A program made the translations under genes and the position numbers. Source: Photobacterium sp. JCM 19050 (GTDB lineage: Bacteria > Pseudomonadota > Gammaproteobacteria > Enterobacterales > Vibrionaceae). Taken from it: 64,000 nucleotides of DNA. The DNA lies in contig BAXG01000005.1 in NCBI GenBank assembly GCA_001310455.1, positions 1 to 64,000 on the forward strand, written 5' to 3'. Every line of letters starts with the position of its first letter. Positions within the stretch are counted from its first letter, which is position 1. Below the pieces are notes generated by a model that had not been told where the DNA came from, ran no database searches, and worked only from the letters and a program-made list of their open reading frames with translations. This document shows positions 34,627 through 44,672 of the stretch, piece after piece.

Positions 34627-35709
34627 ATGCGTATCAAGGACATGTTGAAGACTGTCGCTGCGACTGCGACAGTTGCCATTGCGATGATGCTGCCATTTAC
34701 AGCGAGCGCAGCAGCGGAACACAAGTGGAAAATGGTCACCACCTGGCCAAAGAACTTCCCTGGACTGGGAACCGGCGCTAACAATCTGGCCGAGTTGATT
34801 GGCCAAATGAGTAATGGCCGTATTGAAGTGAAGGTTTATGGTGCCAATGAGTTGGTAGGTGCACTGGAGGTCTTCGATGCGGTTTCACGCGGAACGGCTG
34901 AAATGGGTCATGGCGCCGGTTACTACTGGAAGGGTAAAGTGCCTGCCGGTCAGTTCTTTGCAGCGGTACCGTTCGGCCTGACAGCTCAGGAAATGAATGG
35001 CTGGATCTACAGCGGCGGCGGTCTGGAACTCTGGAAAGAAGCGTATGAACCCTTTGGCATTATCCCGATGCCTGCCGGTAACACCGGGGTCCAGATGGGT
35101 GGCTGGTTCAATAAAGAAATCAACTCACTTGATGACCTGAAAGGCCTGAAGATGCGTATCCCTGGCCTGGGCGGTGAAGTGCTCAAGCGCGCAGGTGGTA
35201 CACCGGTTCTGTTGCCGGGTGGTGAAATCTTCCAGGCGCTGCAGTCCGGCTCTATTGATGCGACGGAGTGGGTAGGCCCATACAATGATATGGCGTTTGG
35301 TCTGCACAAAGCGGCCAAATTCTACTACTACCCTGGCTGGCATGAGCCGGGTACCACCCTGGAAGCGCTGATTAACAAAAAAGCGTTCGATAAGCTCCCT
35401 GCCGATCTGCAAGCCATTGTTCTGGCGGCAACCAAAGTCGCTAACTCAGACATGCTGGCTGAATATACCGCTCGCAACAATGCAGCGCTGGAAACTCTGG
35501 TGAACAAGCATAAGGTACAGCTCAAGCCGTACCCGGCTGAGGTGCTGGCCCAGCTTAAAGCACTGGCTGATGACGTGGTTGCAGAAGAAGCTCAAGGTGA
35601 TGAAATGAGTAAGAAAGTTTACGACTCATACATCGCATTCCGTGAGCAGGCAACGGAATGGCACGAAGTGTCTGAGCAGGCCATGCTGAATGCCCGCAAT
35701 CCGCAATAA
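34627..35709 (+). CDS. dctP: TRAP transporter substrate-binding protein DctP (2-oxoacid/TakP-like)
   Basis: 360 aa. The signal peptide ends TASAAAEH, and the mature start WKMVTTWPKNFPGLG is typical of TakP-type proteins. The ligand-binding Arg is in LKGLKMRIPGLGG; EWVGPYNDMAFG and FYYYPGWHEPG also match. The ATG at 34627 is preceded by AAGGAG. Predicted to bind a small carboxylate such as a 2-oxo acid; related proteins also take up aromatic acids. First gene of dctPQM. Confidence 0.9.
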   Translation: MRIKDMLKTVAATATVAIAMMLPFTASAAAEHKWKMVTTWPKNFPGLGTGANNLAELIGQMSNGRIEVKVYGANELVGALEVFDAVSRGTAEMGHGAGYYWKGKVPAGQFFAAVPFGLTAQEMNGWIYSGGGLELWKEAYEPFGIIPMPAGNTGVQMGGWFNKEINSLDDLKGLKMRIPGLGGEVLKRAGGTPVLLPGGEIFQALQSGSIDATEWVGPYNDMAFGLHKAAKFYYYPGWHEPGTTLEALINKKAFDKLPADLQAIVLAATKVANSDMLAEYTARNNAALETLVNKHKVQLKPYPAEVLAQLKALADDVVAEEAQGDEMSKKVYDSYIAFREQATEWHEVSEQAMLNARNPQ

Positions 35710-35779
35710 ATTTATCTAGAACAATAAAATCGGGCGGGTATTTATCCGCCCTTCGCCTAATTTGTCTGGGCTTTGTTGT

Positions 35780-36345
35780 ATGAATCAAACTTCTTCTCCG
35801 TTACTGGGCTTTGTGAAAGCCGTCAACAGTTTCAGCGACTGGACGGCCGGGTTGTGTCGTGGGCTGTTCTCGCTATTGTCGTTCTCACCTTTGTTATCGT
35901 GGTAATGCGCTATGTGTTCAACACCGGTTCTGTGTTTATGCAAGAGCTGGTGGTTTACTTCCACGCCTACGTCATCATGCTCGGTGCCGCTTACGCACTG
36001 CTGAAAGGCGCCCATGTGCGGGTGGATATTTTTTACCGCCCCAAATCGGCAGTTCATAAAGCCTGGGTAGATCTGCTGGGCACCTTTTTCCTGTTGCTGC
36101 CCACTTGCCTGTTTATCATTTACATCGGCTGGGAGTATGTAGCCGCTTCATGGCGAATCATGGAGGGCTCTCAGGAGGCCGGTGGGGTCGATTTCCGCTA
36201 TCTGTTCAAATCATCCATCATCATAATGCCGGTGATGATGATCCTTCAGGGACTGGCAGAAGCAGCCAAATCCCTGCTGGTTATCGGTGGGCATGAAAAT
36301 CTGATTAAAGCTGTCGATCAACATGAAGAGGAGCACGGACTATGA
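35780..36345 (+). CDS. dctQ: TRAP transporter small permease DctQ, frameshifted
   Basis: Four-helix protein of about 188 aa. The correct start is ATG 35780 (MNQTSSPLLGFVKAVNSFSD); the frame breaks at TGGACGGCC (35841-35846). Adding one G gives WTGRVVSWAVLAIVVLTFVI, joining the family sequence RYVFNTGSVFMQELVVYF. The second frame used alone starts with an unlikely N-terminus. It overlaps dctM by ATGA (36342-36345). Confidence 0.82.
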
Positions 36346-37742
36346 TTGAGCTGCTTCCCCTTCTGCTGTTTGTTTTCGTTTTTATCATATTGCTAATCGG
36401 ATACCCGGTAGCCTTTTCGCTGGCAGGTGCCGGGCTGATGTTTGCCGGAATTGGTTACTTTACAGGAACCTTTGATGCGGTTTTCCTTGAGGCGATTCCT
36501 AACCGGATTCAGGGCATTCTCTCCAATGAACTGCTAATCGCCATCCCCCTGTTTGTATTTATGGGGGTCATGCTCGAAAAGTCCAAAATCGCGGAAGAGC
36601 TGCTTGATACGATGGGGCAGGTGTTTGGCGGGTTGGCCGGGGGGCTTGGCCTGTCGGTCACGATTGTTGGGATGCTGCTGGCTGCCAGTACCGGGATCGT
36701 CGGTGCGACGGTGGTAACCATGGGGCTGTTGTCCCTTCCGACCATGATGAAGCGGGGTTACTCACCGGAGATCGCGACCGGTACTATCTGCGCGTCGGGT
36801 ACGCTCGGGCAAATTATTCCGCCGTCTATCGTGTTGGTGTTGCTGGGGGATGTGATTTCCTCGGCTTACCAGCAATCCCAGCTCGACCAGGGCATCTTTG
36901 CGCCAGAGAGCGTCACTGTTGGCGACCTGTTCCTTGGGGCTTTGATTCCGGGGTTGTTGCTGGTGGCACTTTATGCCGCGTACATCATGGTTGTTGCTAT
37001 TTTCAAGCCACAGAGTGTACCGCCTATCCCGGCTGAAGAGCGCAAGGTGAGCAAAGAGCTGTGGATTCAGGTAGCAACGGTTTTGATTCCGCCAATCGTG
37101 CTGATTGTACTGGTCCTTGGTTCGATCCTGGCGGGTATCGCAACACCGACAGAAGCGGCATCAGTAGGCTCAGTTGGCGCGGTGATCCTGGCAGCCGCCA
37201 AACGCACCTTTAGCCTCACTATCCTGCGCGAAGTGATGCGTACTACCACGGAAGTGACCGCCATGGTCTTTATGATCCTGATAGGTGCGTCGGTCTTCTC
37301 GCTGGTGTTCCGGGGGTTTGGCGGGGATGACCTTGTTCGTGACTTTCTGATGAGCCTGCCGGGTGGCGTGTTCGGTGCAGTGCTGCTGGTGATGGTGGTG
37401 ATGTTTCTGCTCGGGTTCTTCCTCGACTTTATCGAAATTACTTTCGTGGTAATTCCGATTGTTGCCCCAATTTTGCTGTCGATGGATCTCGACCCTATCT
37501 GGCTTGGCATCATGATAGCCCTGAACCTGCAGACTTCGTTCCTGACCCCGCCATTCGGGTTCTCGCTGTTCTACCTCAGAGGCGTGGCACCGGACAGTAT
37601 CTCCACCGCACAAATCTACCGCGGTGTCATTCCGTTTATCGCTATCCAACTGCTGGTTATTGGCCTTTTGGCTACTGGCCGGAAATGGCAACCTGGCTGC
37701 CTACAGTGGTTTATGGGTGAGGCAATTGCGGAAAGCTCGTAA
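36342..37742 (+). CDS. dctM: TRAP transporter large permease DctM
   Basis: 466 aa, about 12 helices. It carries the DctM/SiaM family blocks IGYPVAFSLAGAGLMFAG, ELLIAIPLFVFMGVML, SGTLGQIIPPSIVLVLLG and LTPPFGFSLFYLRGVAPDS. Sodium-coupled carboxylate uptake with DctP and DctQ. The protein ends with a short hydrophilic tail. Confidence 0.93.
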   Translation: MIELLPLLLFVFVFIILLIGYPVAFSLAGAGLMFAGIGYFTGTFDAVFLEAIPNRIQGILSNELLIAIPLFVFMGVMLEKSKIAEELLDTMGQVFGGLAGGLGLSVTIVGMLLAASTGIVGATVVTMGLLSLPTMMKRGYSPEIATGTICASGTLGQIIPPSIVLVLLGDVISSAYQQSQLDQGIFAPESVTVGDLFLGALIPGLLLVALYAAYIMVVAIFKPQSVPPIPAEERKVSKELWIQVATVLIPPIVLIVLVLGSILAGIATPTEAASVGSVGAVILAAAKRTFSLTILREVMRTTTEVTAMVFMILIGASVFSLVFRGFGGDDLVRDFLMSLPGGVFGAVLLVMVVMFLLGFFLDFIEITFVVIPIVAPILLSMDLDPIWLGIMIALNLQTSFLTPPFGFSLFYLRGVAPDSISTAQIYRGVIPFIAIQLLVIGLLATGRKWQPGCLQWFMGEAIAESS

Positions 37743-37749
37743 TCGTTAG

Positions 37750-37776
37750 ATGCGGAGTGAGAGCTCCGCATTTTCT
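37750..37776 (+). terminator. terminator of the TRAP operon
   Basis: ATGCGGAG-TGAGAG-CTCCGCAT is followed by TTTCTTTTT. Confidence 0.88.
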
Positions 37777-37831
37777 TTTTGAGTTGCTTTGAACACGATC
37801 CGGGCTGATCTCTCTGGCAGGAAAGCTAGTT

Positions 37832-38222
37832 TTATTTGTGACTGCTAATATATTGACCGTAGAGAATATCGCGAAGTCGGTTTCATCAAGCTTACCCAAT
37901 ACCAAGTCTCTCACGGCGTCAGCAGCAAGTCATTGTCATGGGTTAGCTCAAAATCATTCAGAGAAAGGTATTCTAGCGCTACTGCAAGTCCAGTTCTTTT
38001 GTTGGCATCAGGTAAAGCATGGGCAACAGCTATGCTCGAGGTATATTTTGCCGCGATTTCAAAAACATCATCCAAGCCTTGATAAGCTATGGCATTATCT
38101 ATTCGCCCCAACGCTCCTTGAAGCTTTGGAATATCAACAGTCCCTTTCATTCCCGGTTCTGTCTTCAGGATGAACGCATTAATTTCTATGACACGCTCAA
38201 ATGGAAAACAGATAAGGTTCAT
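37832..38222 (-). CDS. doc: Doc/Fic-family toxin (death on curing), two frameshifts near the 3' end
   Basis: About 131 aa. The N-terminus reads MNLICFPFERVIEINAFIL, and the catalytic motif is HALPDANKRTGLAVA (Doc HxFxDANKR, with L for F). Doc phosphorylates EF-Tu and blocks translation. The 3' end breaks twice: the first frame ends at DNDLLLTP. Restoring one base near 37912 gives ADAVRDLVLGKLDETDFA, and one near 37872 gives DILYGQYISSHK to a stop at 37832. If real, the toxin's C-terminus would be altered. Its start overlaps the antitoxin stop (TAATG). Confidence 0.82.
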
Positions 38223-38392
38223 TACATATCTGCCAGTTTTTTAAAGGTTTTTTGATGAGTTCTCATCGCCAATTTTGTCTCTGATTTAACAATCTGGCGA
38301 CCGGAGTCTCCTGTCAGATCTAACTGTTTTGTCGCTTTGATTTTAGGCCTTTCGACTGAAGGGACACCATATGCTTCAACTTTTGCGTTCAT
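38222..38392 (-). CDS. antitoxin of the Doc system
   Basis: 56 aa, too short for most ORF tracks. It starts MNAKVEAYGVPSVERP at ATG 38392 (GGAGAAATT 5' of it) and ends LAMRTHQKTFKKLADM. Basic and Lys-rich. The LDLTGDSGRQIV and KTFKKLAD segments resemble antitoxins of Vibrio Doc modules. The stop overlaps the doc start by 1 nt. It probably binds the toxin's active site and its own promoter. Confidence 0.78.
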   Translation of the reverse strand: MNAKVEAYGVPSVERPKIKATKQLDLTGDSGRQIVKSETKLAMRTHQKTFKKLADM

Positions 38393-38495
38393 AAATTTCT
38401 CCGTTCACAGCCACAACTTCATTATAACGGGTTGTTCTGAATAAGATATAAACCTTGGTGGAGATGATTTGAAAGCTCAGGCAATGTTCGTTCAC

Positions 38496-39119
38496 TTAGC
38501 CCGCCGCCAACCACACCCCAACGCCCATCATCAGGGAGCCGGCTATCCGGTTCAGTAGTTGTACATTCCCGCGCTGTTGCAGGAATTTGCGCAGTGTCCG
38601 GCCGCCGCTTGCGTAGAGGATAAGGCAAAGGAACTCGGTGAGCAGGATAATTGTCACCAGTACAGCCAACTGTGGTGGCATGGAATAGGTGGTGTTGATA
38701 AACGGTGGGAGCAGGGAAATCATAAATGCCCAGCCTTTCGGATTGGCAATGGCTGTAACAAACCCCTGCATCGCCAGCGCACCGGGTGCCGTGTCGATTT
38801 CATCATCAAGGTTGTCCGGGATAGCCAGCTTGCCCCTGGAGCGCCACATCTGTATACCCAGCCAGAACAAGTAGCCGCCACCGGCATACTTCAGGAACAG
38901 AAACAGCTCCGGGTAGTTCAGCATAATGGCTGCAACACCAATGACGGCAGATATGGCCACCAGCCCGACACCAATTAATTCCCCCCACATCATGGGCAGG
39001 CTCCGGCGTACGCCAATAGTCATGCCGAGCGTCATGGAAAGTGTCATGCACATTCCGGGGGTCACGGAAACAAAGAAAAAGGTCGGGATAAATACCGCCA
39101 GTACAGCAAGGTCCAACAT
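38496..39119 (-). CDS. LysE/RhtB-family amino-acid exporter
   Basis: 207 aa, six helices. The N-terminus is FIPTFFFVSVTPGMCM with the SVTPGP-like motif (here VTPGMC), then GELIGVG and ANPKGWAFMISLLPPFI (NPKxxxF), all typical of LysE/RhtB. It exports homoserine, threonine or a related amino acid; the substrate is not set by sequence. It stands between the Doc module and pta. Confidence 0.9.
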   Translation of the reverse strand: MLDLAVLAVFIPTFFFVSVTPGMCMTLSMTLGMTIGVRRSLPMMWGELIGVGLVAISAVIGVAAIMLNYPELFLFLKYAGGGYLFWLGIQMWRSRGKLAIPDNLDDEIDTAPGALAMQGFVTAIANPKGWAFMISLLPPFINTTYSMPPQLAVLVTIILLTEFLCLILYASGGRTLRKFLQQRGNVQLLNRIAGSLMMGVGVWLAAG

Positions 39120-39213
39120 TTTGCGATCTACTCAACTATCCGGTTGTTGAAGGGAGCATTTTAGGATTAATGAGATTGCGTACTGAGTCAACTTTTTCCA
39201 TGGAGGGACAGAA

Positions 39214-39245
39214 ACAAAAAAAGCCCCCAACTGATGTTGAGGCTT
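39214..39245 (-). terminator. terminator of ackA-pta
   Basis: On the minus strand AAGCC-TCAAC-ATCA-GTTGGGGGCTT is followed by TTTTTTT (39220-39214). The stem AAGCCCCCAAC/GTTG-AGGCTT has one missing base. Confidence 0.82.
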
Positions 39246-39268
39246 CCAATTCTAACCGGAGCTAAAAC

Positions 39269-41431
39269 TTAGGCTTGAGCCGCTTTTGCGTCTTCAGCTT
39301 GTTTAGCCTGGATAGCTGTCAGGGCAACGGTGTAGACGATATCGTCAACCAGTGCGCCACGAGACAGGTCGTTTACAGGCTTGCGCATACCTTGCAGCAT
39401 TGGACCGATAGATACCAGGTCTGCAGAACGCTGTACCGCCTTATAAGTGGTGTTACCGGTGTTCAGGTCTGGGAACACGAATACAGTGGCCTTACCGGCT
39501 ACTGGTGAGTTCGGTGCCTTAGACTTGGCCACGTTTTCCATGATCGCTGCGTCGTACTGCAGAGGACCGTCGATCATCAGGTCAGGACGTTTTTCCTGAG
39601 CGATGCGGGTCGCTTCACGTACTTTGTCTACGTCTGCACCCTGACCGGAAGTACCGGTAGAGTAAGAGATCATTGCAACGCGTGGCTCAACGCCGAACGC
39701 TTTGGCAGAATCTGCAGACTGGATAGCGATTTCAGCCAGTTGCTCAGCAGTTGGATCCGGGTTGATTGCACAGTCACCATAAACCAGAACCTGGTCAGGC
39801 AGCAGCATGAAGAACACAGAAGACACCAGAGATGAACCCGGTGCAGTCTTGATCAGCTGAAGTGGTGGGCGGATAGTGTTGGCAGTGGTGTGAACCGCGC
39901 CAGATACCAGACCGTGAACTTCGTCTTGCTCTAGCATCATGGTACCCAGTACCACGTTGTCTTCGAGTTGCTCACGGGCAACAACTTCAGTCATGCCCTT
40001 GTTCTTACGCAGCTCAACCAGACGTGCAACGTACTGCTCGCGAACCACTTCAGGGTCAACGATCTGGATGCCTTCACCCAGAGATACGCCTTGTTGTTCA
40101 GCAACACGCTTGATTTCTGCAGGGTTACCCAGCAGCACACATTCTGCGATCTTGCGCTCAGCACAGATAGCAGCAGCCTTGATAGTACGTGGCTCATCAC
40201 CTTCTGGCAGAACGATACGCTTGTCAGCGCGGCGAGCCAGGTCAGTCAGCTGGTAACGGAAGGCAGGAGGGCTCAGGCGACGCTCACGGGTAGCGCCTTC
40301 AGTCAGAGACTCAATCCAGTTACCGTCGATATGGGCGGCAACGTGGTCAGCAACAAACTCGACACGCTCTTTATCGTCTGCAGGTACTTCCAGAGTGAAG
40401 CTTTGCAGGTTCAGAGATGTCTGCCAGGTGTTACCAGAGGTGGTAAATACTGGCAGGCCGGTTTCGAATGCGCGCTTGCACAGGTCTTTCAACTGTGCAG
40501 GGATGCTGTAGCCGCCGGTCAGCAGCAGGGCACCGATTTCAACACCGTTCATGGCTGCCAGACATGCCGCAACGATAACGTCAGGGCGGTCAGCAGAAGT
40601 CACCAGCAGTGAGCCAGGCTTGAAGTGTTCAACCATGTTAGGGATAGAGCGGGCACAGAAAGTGATGCTCTTGATACGACGGGTGTGTAGTTCACCTTCG
40701 TTGATGATTTCAGCGTCCAGGTGAGATGCCAGGTCGCTTGCACGGGTCGCAATCAGGTCGATTTTCCAAGGCGCTACACCCAGTACGCGTACTGGGCTGG
40801 CGTTGAAGATTTGCATCACTTCAACAGAGTTCTTTTGCGCCAGGTTTGCATCATCAAAGATGTCTGACAGGTCTGGGCGGGTACGGCCAGACTCATCAAC
40901 AGGTGCGTTCAGCTTGTTGATGATAACGCCAGAGATATTGCTGTTCTTACGGCCACCGTAGTTAGATGCCGCCAGGTCAATACGCTCTTTCAGCTGGGCT
41001 GGGTTGTCAGTGCCTGGAGTAGCAACAAACACGATTTCTGCGTCCAGTGCTTTTGCCACTTCGTAGTTAACGGTGTGTGCAAACTGGTGTACGCGGGTAG
41101 GAACCAGGCCTTCAATCAGGGTCACTTCAGCGTCAGACACTGAGTCTTTGAAGCGCGCGATGATGTCTTCCAGCAGGACGTCCATCTGCTCGCTGCGGAT
41201 GAACTCTTCCGCACGGGCCATACTGATTGGTTCTGCAACCTGCATGTCGCTGTTAGCGCGGATGATTGTGGTAGTCAGGTCAGGCTGTTCGCCACCCTGG
41301 CGTGGTTGAGCAATCGGCTTGAAGAAAGAAACGCGAAGCCCTTTTTGTTCCATCGAACGCAGCACGCCCAGACTAACGCTAGTCAGGCCTACGCCGGCGC
41401 CGGTTGGAATCAGCATAATGGTACGGGACAC
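39269..41431 (-). CDS. pta: phosphate acetyltransferase
   Basis: 720 aa, long (class II) Pta. The N-terminal BioD-like domain starts [20 protein letters not shown], a DRTGG-like middle domain follows, and the C-terminal PTA_PTB catalytic domain has [20 protein letters not shown] and [12 protein letters not shown]. Converts acetyl-CoA and phosphate to acetyl phosphate for AckA; acetyl phosphate also phosphorylates response regulators. It lies 88 nt after ackA on the same strand. Confidence 0.96.
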   Translation of the reverse strand: MSRTIMLIPTGAGVGLTSVSLGVLRSMEQKGLRVSFFKPIAQPRQGGEQPDLTTTIIRANSDMQVAEPISMARAEEFIRSEQMDVLLEDIIARFKDSVSDAEVTLIEGLVPTRVHQFAHTVNYEVAKALDAEIVFVATPGTDNPAQLKERIDLAASNYGGRKNSNISGVIINKLNAPVDESGRTRPDLSDIFDDANLAQKNSVEVMQIFNASPVRVLGVAPWKIDLIATRASDLASHLDAEIINEGELHTRRIKSITFCARSIPNMVEHFKPGSLLVTSADRPDVIVAACLAAMNGVEIGALLLTGGYSIPAQLKDLCKRAFETGLPVFTTSGNTWQTSLNLQSFTLEVPADDKERVEFVADHVAAHIDGNWIESLTEGATRERRLSPPAFRYQLTDLARRADKRIVLPEGDEPRTIKAAAICAERKIAECVLLGNPAEIKRVAEQQGVSLGEGIQIVDPEVVREQYVARLVELRKNKGMTEVVAREQLEDNVVLGTMMLEQDEVHGLVSGAVHTTANTIRPPLQLIKTAPGSSLVSSVFFMLLPDQVLVYGDCAINPDPTAEQLAEIAIQSADSAKAFGVEPRVAMISYSTGTSGQGADVDKVREATRIAQEKRPDLMIDGPLQYDAAIMENVAKSKAPNSPVAGKATVFVFPDLNTGNTTYKAVQRSADLVSIGPMLQGMRKPVNDLSRGALVDDIVYTVALTAIQAKQAEDAKAAQA

Positions 41432-41519
41432 GGTGATTACCTCTTTGTTCTAAAACAAAGCACTGGCAGGGTTCCGCCAGTGTAGATAAGTAAAGCCGCT
41501 TTACGCCGGCTTTTAAGAA

Positions 41520-42715
41520 TTAGATAGCTGCCAGACGGGCAGTATCTTGTGCGATAACCAGCTCTTCGTTGGTTGAGATAACCATCGCCGGTACGCGGCT
41601 GTCAGCAGTAGTGATAACACCTTCACCGCCAAAACGAGCCTTCAGGTTAGCTTCGCTGTCAACTTCAACACCCAGCAGACCCAGACGGTTCAGAACCAGT
41701 TCACGGATTGGGGCAGAGTTTTCACCGATACCACCAGTGAAGGTGATTGCATCCAGACGGCCTTCCAGGCATGCAGTGTAAGAAGCAACGTACTTAGCCA
41801 GACGGTGGCAGAATACGTTCATTGCACGGGTGGCTTCTTCTTTCTCACCGTAGTTGTCTTCAACGAAACGGCAGTCAGAAGTTACTTCAGTCAGACCTTG
41901 CAGGCCAGACTCTTTGGTCAGCATAGTGTTGATTTGCTCAACGCTGTAGCCCAGTGCATCGTGCAGGTGGAAGATGATTGCTGGATCGATGTCACCAGAA
42001 CGGGTACCCATTACCAGCCTTCCAGAGGAGTCATACCCATAGAAGTGTCTACTGACTTACCGTTCTTGATAGCACAAACAGAAGCACCGTTGCCCAGGTG
42101 GCAGTTGATGATGTTCAGTTCTTCAACTGGCTTGCCCAGACGCTCTGCAGCTTCCTGCGCAATGAAGAAGTGAGAAGTACCGTGCATACCGTAACGACGG
42201 ATAGCGTGCTCTTTGTACAGGCTGTATGGCAGCGCGTACAGGTACGCTTCTTCAGGCATAGTCTGGTGGAATGCGGTATCGAATACTGCAACGTTCTTCA
42301 GGCTTGGGAACGCAGCCATTGCAGCGTTGATGCCGATTACGTGTGCTGGGTTGTGCAGAGGTGCCAGGGTTGCACACTCTTCGATGCCCTTCAGTACATC
42401 TTCGTTGATCAGAGCAGAAGCAGTGAATTTCTCACCGCCGTGTACAACACGGTGACCGATAGCAGCCAGGCTCTCTTTCAGTTCAGGCTTAGAAGCCAGG
42501 ATGGTGTCAACGATGAAGCTCAGAGCTTCCTGGTGTGCAGCGCCGGCACCCAGTTGTGCTTCGTGCTTACCGTCCAGCTTCCACTTGATGCGTGCTTCAG
42601 GAAGGTGCAGGCATTCAGCCAGACCAGACAGGTGCTCTTCACCGTTTTGAGGATCAACAATGGCGAACTTCAGGGAAGAGCTGCCGCAGTTAAGAACAAG
42701 AACCAGATTCGACAT
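41520..42715 (-). CDS. ackA: acetate kinase, frameshifted
   Basis: 398 aa after repair. The first frame (42715-42011) has [13 protein letters not shown] and [11 protein letters not shown], ending at a stop; the second (42011-41520) has [19 protein letters not shown] and [13 protein letters not shown]. Adding one G to GAAGGCTGG at about 42018 gives [16 protein letters not shown] exactly as in the family. Active-site Arg, Asp and the ATP motif are intact. It forms ATP and acetate from acetyl phosphate. Confidence 0.93.
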
Positions 42716-42960
42716 TTGAGACTACCTATATCACTTAAGCAGAATTGCGTCTGAAACGGAAAAATAGCCCAGATTTTACCGGACAACTTTCCCATAAATA
42801 AAAAGGAACACCAGTTGCGTGGAGGCATCTTCCCTGTGAGTTGAGTTTCCTTTATCTACCTGCAAAAGGTTGCGGTATGTCTCAATCCAAGCAACAATTG
42901 GTAAAGGTGCGCTAAGGATAGCGATTGTTATCACAGATAACAAAAAAATTTGCATCAAAC

Positions 42961-42974
42961 TTGATTTAAATTAA
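42961..42974. promoter_or_regulatory. FNR-like box upstream of ackA
   Basis: TTGATttaaATTAA differs from TTGATnnnnATCAA by one base in the second half. It lies about 250 nt upstream of the ackA start and 180 nt before yfbV. A perfect 6-bp palindrome GTTATC/GATAAC lies at 42927-42941. The 42716-43152 gap otherwise holds AT-rich sequence; a short reading frame in it is not convincing. Confidence 0.45.
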
Positions 42975-43152
42975 ACCAATTGCACCATTTTTTATACTTT
43001 ATAAAAATTTGAGTGTAAATTCCCGTGGTAACAGATTTGGCTGCAGTTGCTCTGTCTAAAACAATGTGAATACCTGATAGGTGTTTTCGTCCAGGACACA
43101 GCCATTGCCCCAGTTACAACCTTTTTGCCACAAACGATGTAGGGGGACGACC

Positions 43153-43599
43153 ATGAGCAAATCAATTTGGCAGACCTTCAGGGATGGTCAACAATACATC
43201 TCTGAATGGCCTGTAAGAAAAGAACTTGCGCCGATGTTCCCTGAAAACCGGGTGATTCGGGCCACCAATTTTGCTATTAAAGTGATGCCTGCTGTCGCGG
43301 TCATCAGTGTGTTGATGCAAATGGTCTTCAATAACTATGACGCGATGCCGCAAGCCGTCGTTGTCGCACTCTTTGCCCTCAGCATGCCGCTCCAGGGGCT
43401 TTGGTGGCTTGGCCGCCGCCGTCAGACTAACCTACCACCGGCACTCGCTGGCTGGTACCGGGAATTGCACCAGAAAATCACCAGTGCCGGCTACGCGCTG
43501 CAACCTATTAAAAGCCAGCCGCGTTACAAAGAGTTGGCGGTTACGTTAAACCGGGCTTTCAAGCAGCTTGACCGTACCACGCTGGAACGCTGGTTCTGA
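43153..43599 (+). CDS. yfbV: YfbV (UPF0208) membrane protein
   Basis: 148 aa from [23 protein letters not shown] 43153 sits after AGGGGGACGACC. Two helices ([17 protein letters not shown] and [20 protein letters not shown]). In E. coli YfbV is needed to insulate the Ter macrodomain (MatP-dependent) and sits divergent to ackA, as here. Confidence 0.93.
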   Translation: MSKSIWQTFRDGQQYISEWPVRKELAPMFPENRVIRATNFAIKVMPAVAVISVLMQMVFNNYDAMPQAVVVALFALSMPLQGLWWLGRRRQTNLPPALAGWYRELHQKITSAGYALQPIKSQPRYKELAVTLNRAFKQLDRTTLERWF

Positions 43600-43623
43600 C
43601 ACCAAAATAAGTAGTTCAGGAAA

Positions 43624-43645
43624 GAGGCCGTTTATCGGCCTTTTT
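43624..43645 (+). terminator. terminator of yfbV
   Basis: AGGCCG-TTTAT-CGGCCT, followed by a TTTT run, 26 nt after the yfbV stop. Confidence 0.85.
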
Positions 43646-43673
43646 CATGTCCGCTACCGCCTCTCATTGAATG

Positions 43674-44598
43674 TTACCGGCAGGTATTTTTTTCGCTTTG
43701 TGTGCGCATTACCGCAATTGCCCCACGCATTTCGTCATGACTGATATATTGCTCAGGCAGTGGAAGCACTTCGAGCCGATAGTCCGGGCTGGTTGCCGGA
43801 AGAGGGCTGTCTTTGGTTACAGGGGTTATCATCACGATATGGAGTGACGGATCCAACCGGTGGATCCGGGCGGCGATGCCCAACCTTCGCTGACATGGAA
43901 GCCCCCGGCGATATGAAAAACTTTACCACCCGGCTTTTTTCGCGTCTGCCGGACGATACTCTCAGCCATGGTTTCATCCCAGGTAACCTGCGCGGCAAAC
44001 TGCTTTTCAGACTGATCTTTGCTGCCATGGTGCATGGAAGCCATAAACCGGGTTTTATAAACGGACTCCGTGGTATCGACGTGTTTGGCTACAAACCCCC
44101 GTTCTTTGGGGGTGAGTTTTTCGAGGTATGCCAACCCTTGCTGGCCAATGCAGCGAACAACTGATTTTGGGGCGTTGGCCGCGATGACATCCAACTTGGC
44201 CGCTTTGGCAATTTCAACCAGAGGGCGGTAGTCGCTGGGATAGTTATTCCACGCATTTCCTTTGCTGATCAACGTATGTTCCCCGATTTTTCCCTTAAGG
44301 TATTCATTGATTAACTCCTGCCTGTCGCGGCTGAATTGCTCCATGGATAACGACACACCAGGATAGTGCCGGCCAGCGAGGAAAACAACTTTGCCTGGAA
44401 TAAGTGCACGCCAGCATGGCCATGCCATTCGCCCACAAGGATGACGTCTACATCGTGGAGTTTTTGTGTTATTTGGTCGATACCGAGCGCTTCACCCTGA
44501 GGTGTGGTCAACCGGTAATCGTAGAGCGTGGGGAGAGAGGCCGCTGGGGATGGAAAAGTGATTATGCTGAGCAGTAATGCTGCAAAGGTTGTTTTCAT
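43674..44598 (-). CDS. ChaN/DUF399-family protein, two frameshifts
   Basis: About 308 aa in three frames. The first piece (44598 to about 44385) has the signal peptide LLLSIITFPSPAAS and DVDVILVGEWHGHAGVHLFQ, the family's GExH core. The second (to about 43880) has AGRHYPGVSLSMEQFSRDRQ, FMASMHHGSKDQ and KVFHIAGGFHVSEG. The third (43883-43674) has GIAARIHRLDPSLHIVMITP to the stop. Single-base repairs near 44385 and 43880 join them. ChaN proteins are heme-binding or iron-regulated lipoproteins of uncertain role; no lipobox is visible here. Start chosen for GGAG upstream. Confidence 0.75.
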
Positions 44599-44672
44599 TA
44601 TGGCTCCATCCATATTGAAAGGGCCAGTAAAAAACTGACCCTTGAGCGAAGATATCCTCAGTGTGGCACGTA

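Noticed and set aside
42776-42958. 60-aa minus ORF between ackA and yfbV with a hydrophobic start
   Set aside because: No ribosome site, lies inside the probable ackA leader, and no recognisable family.
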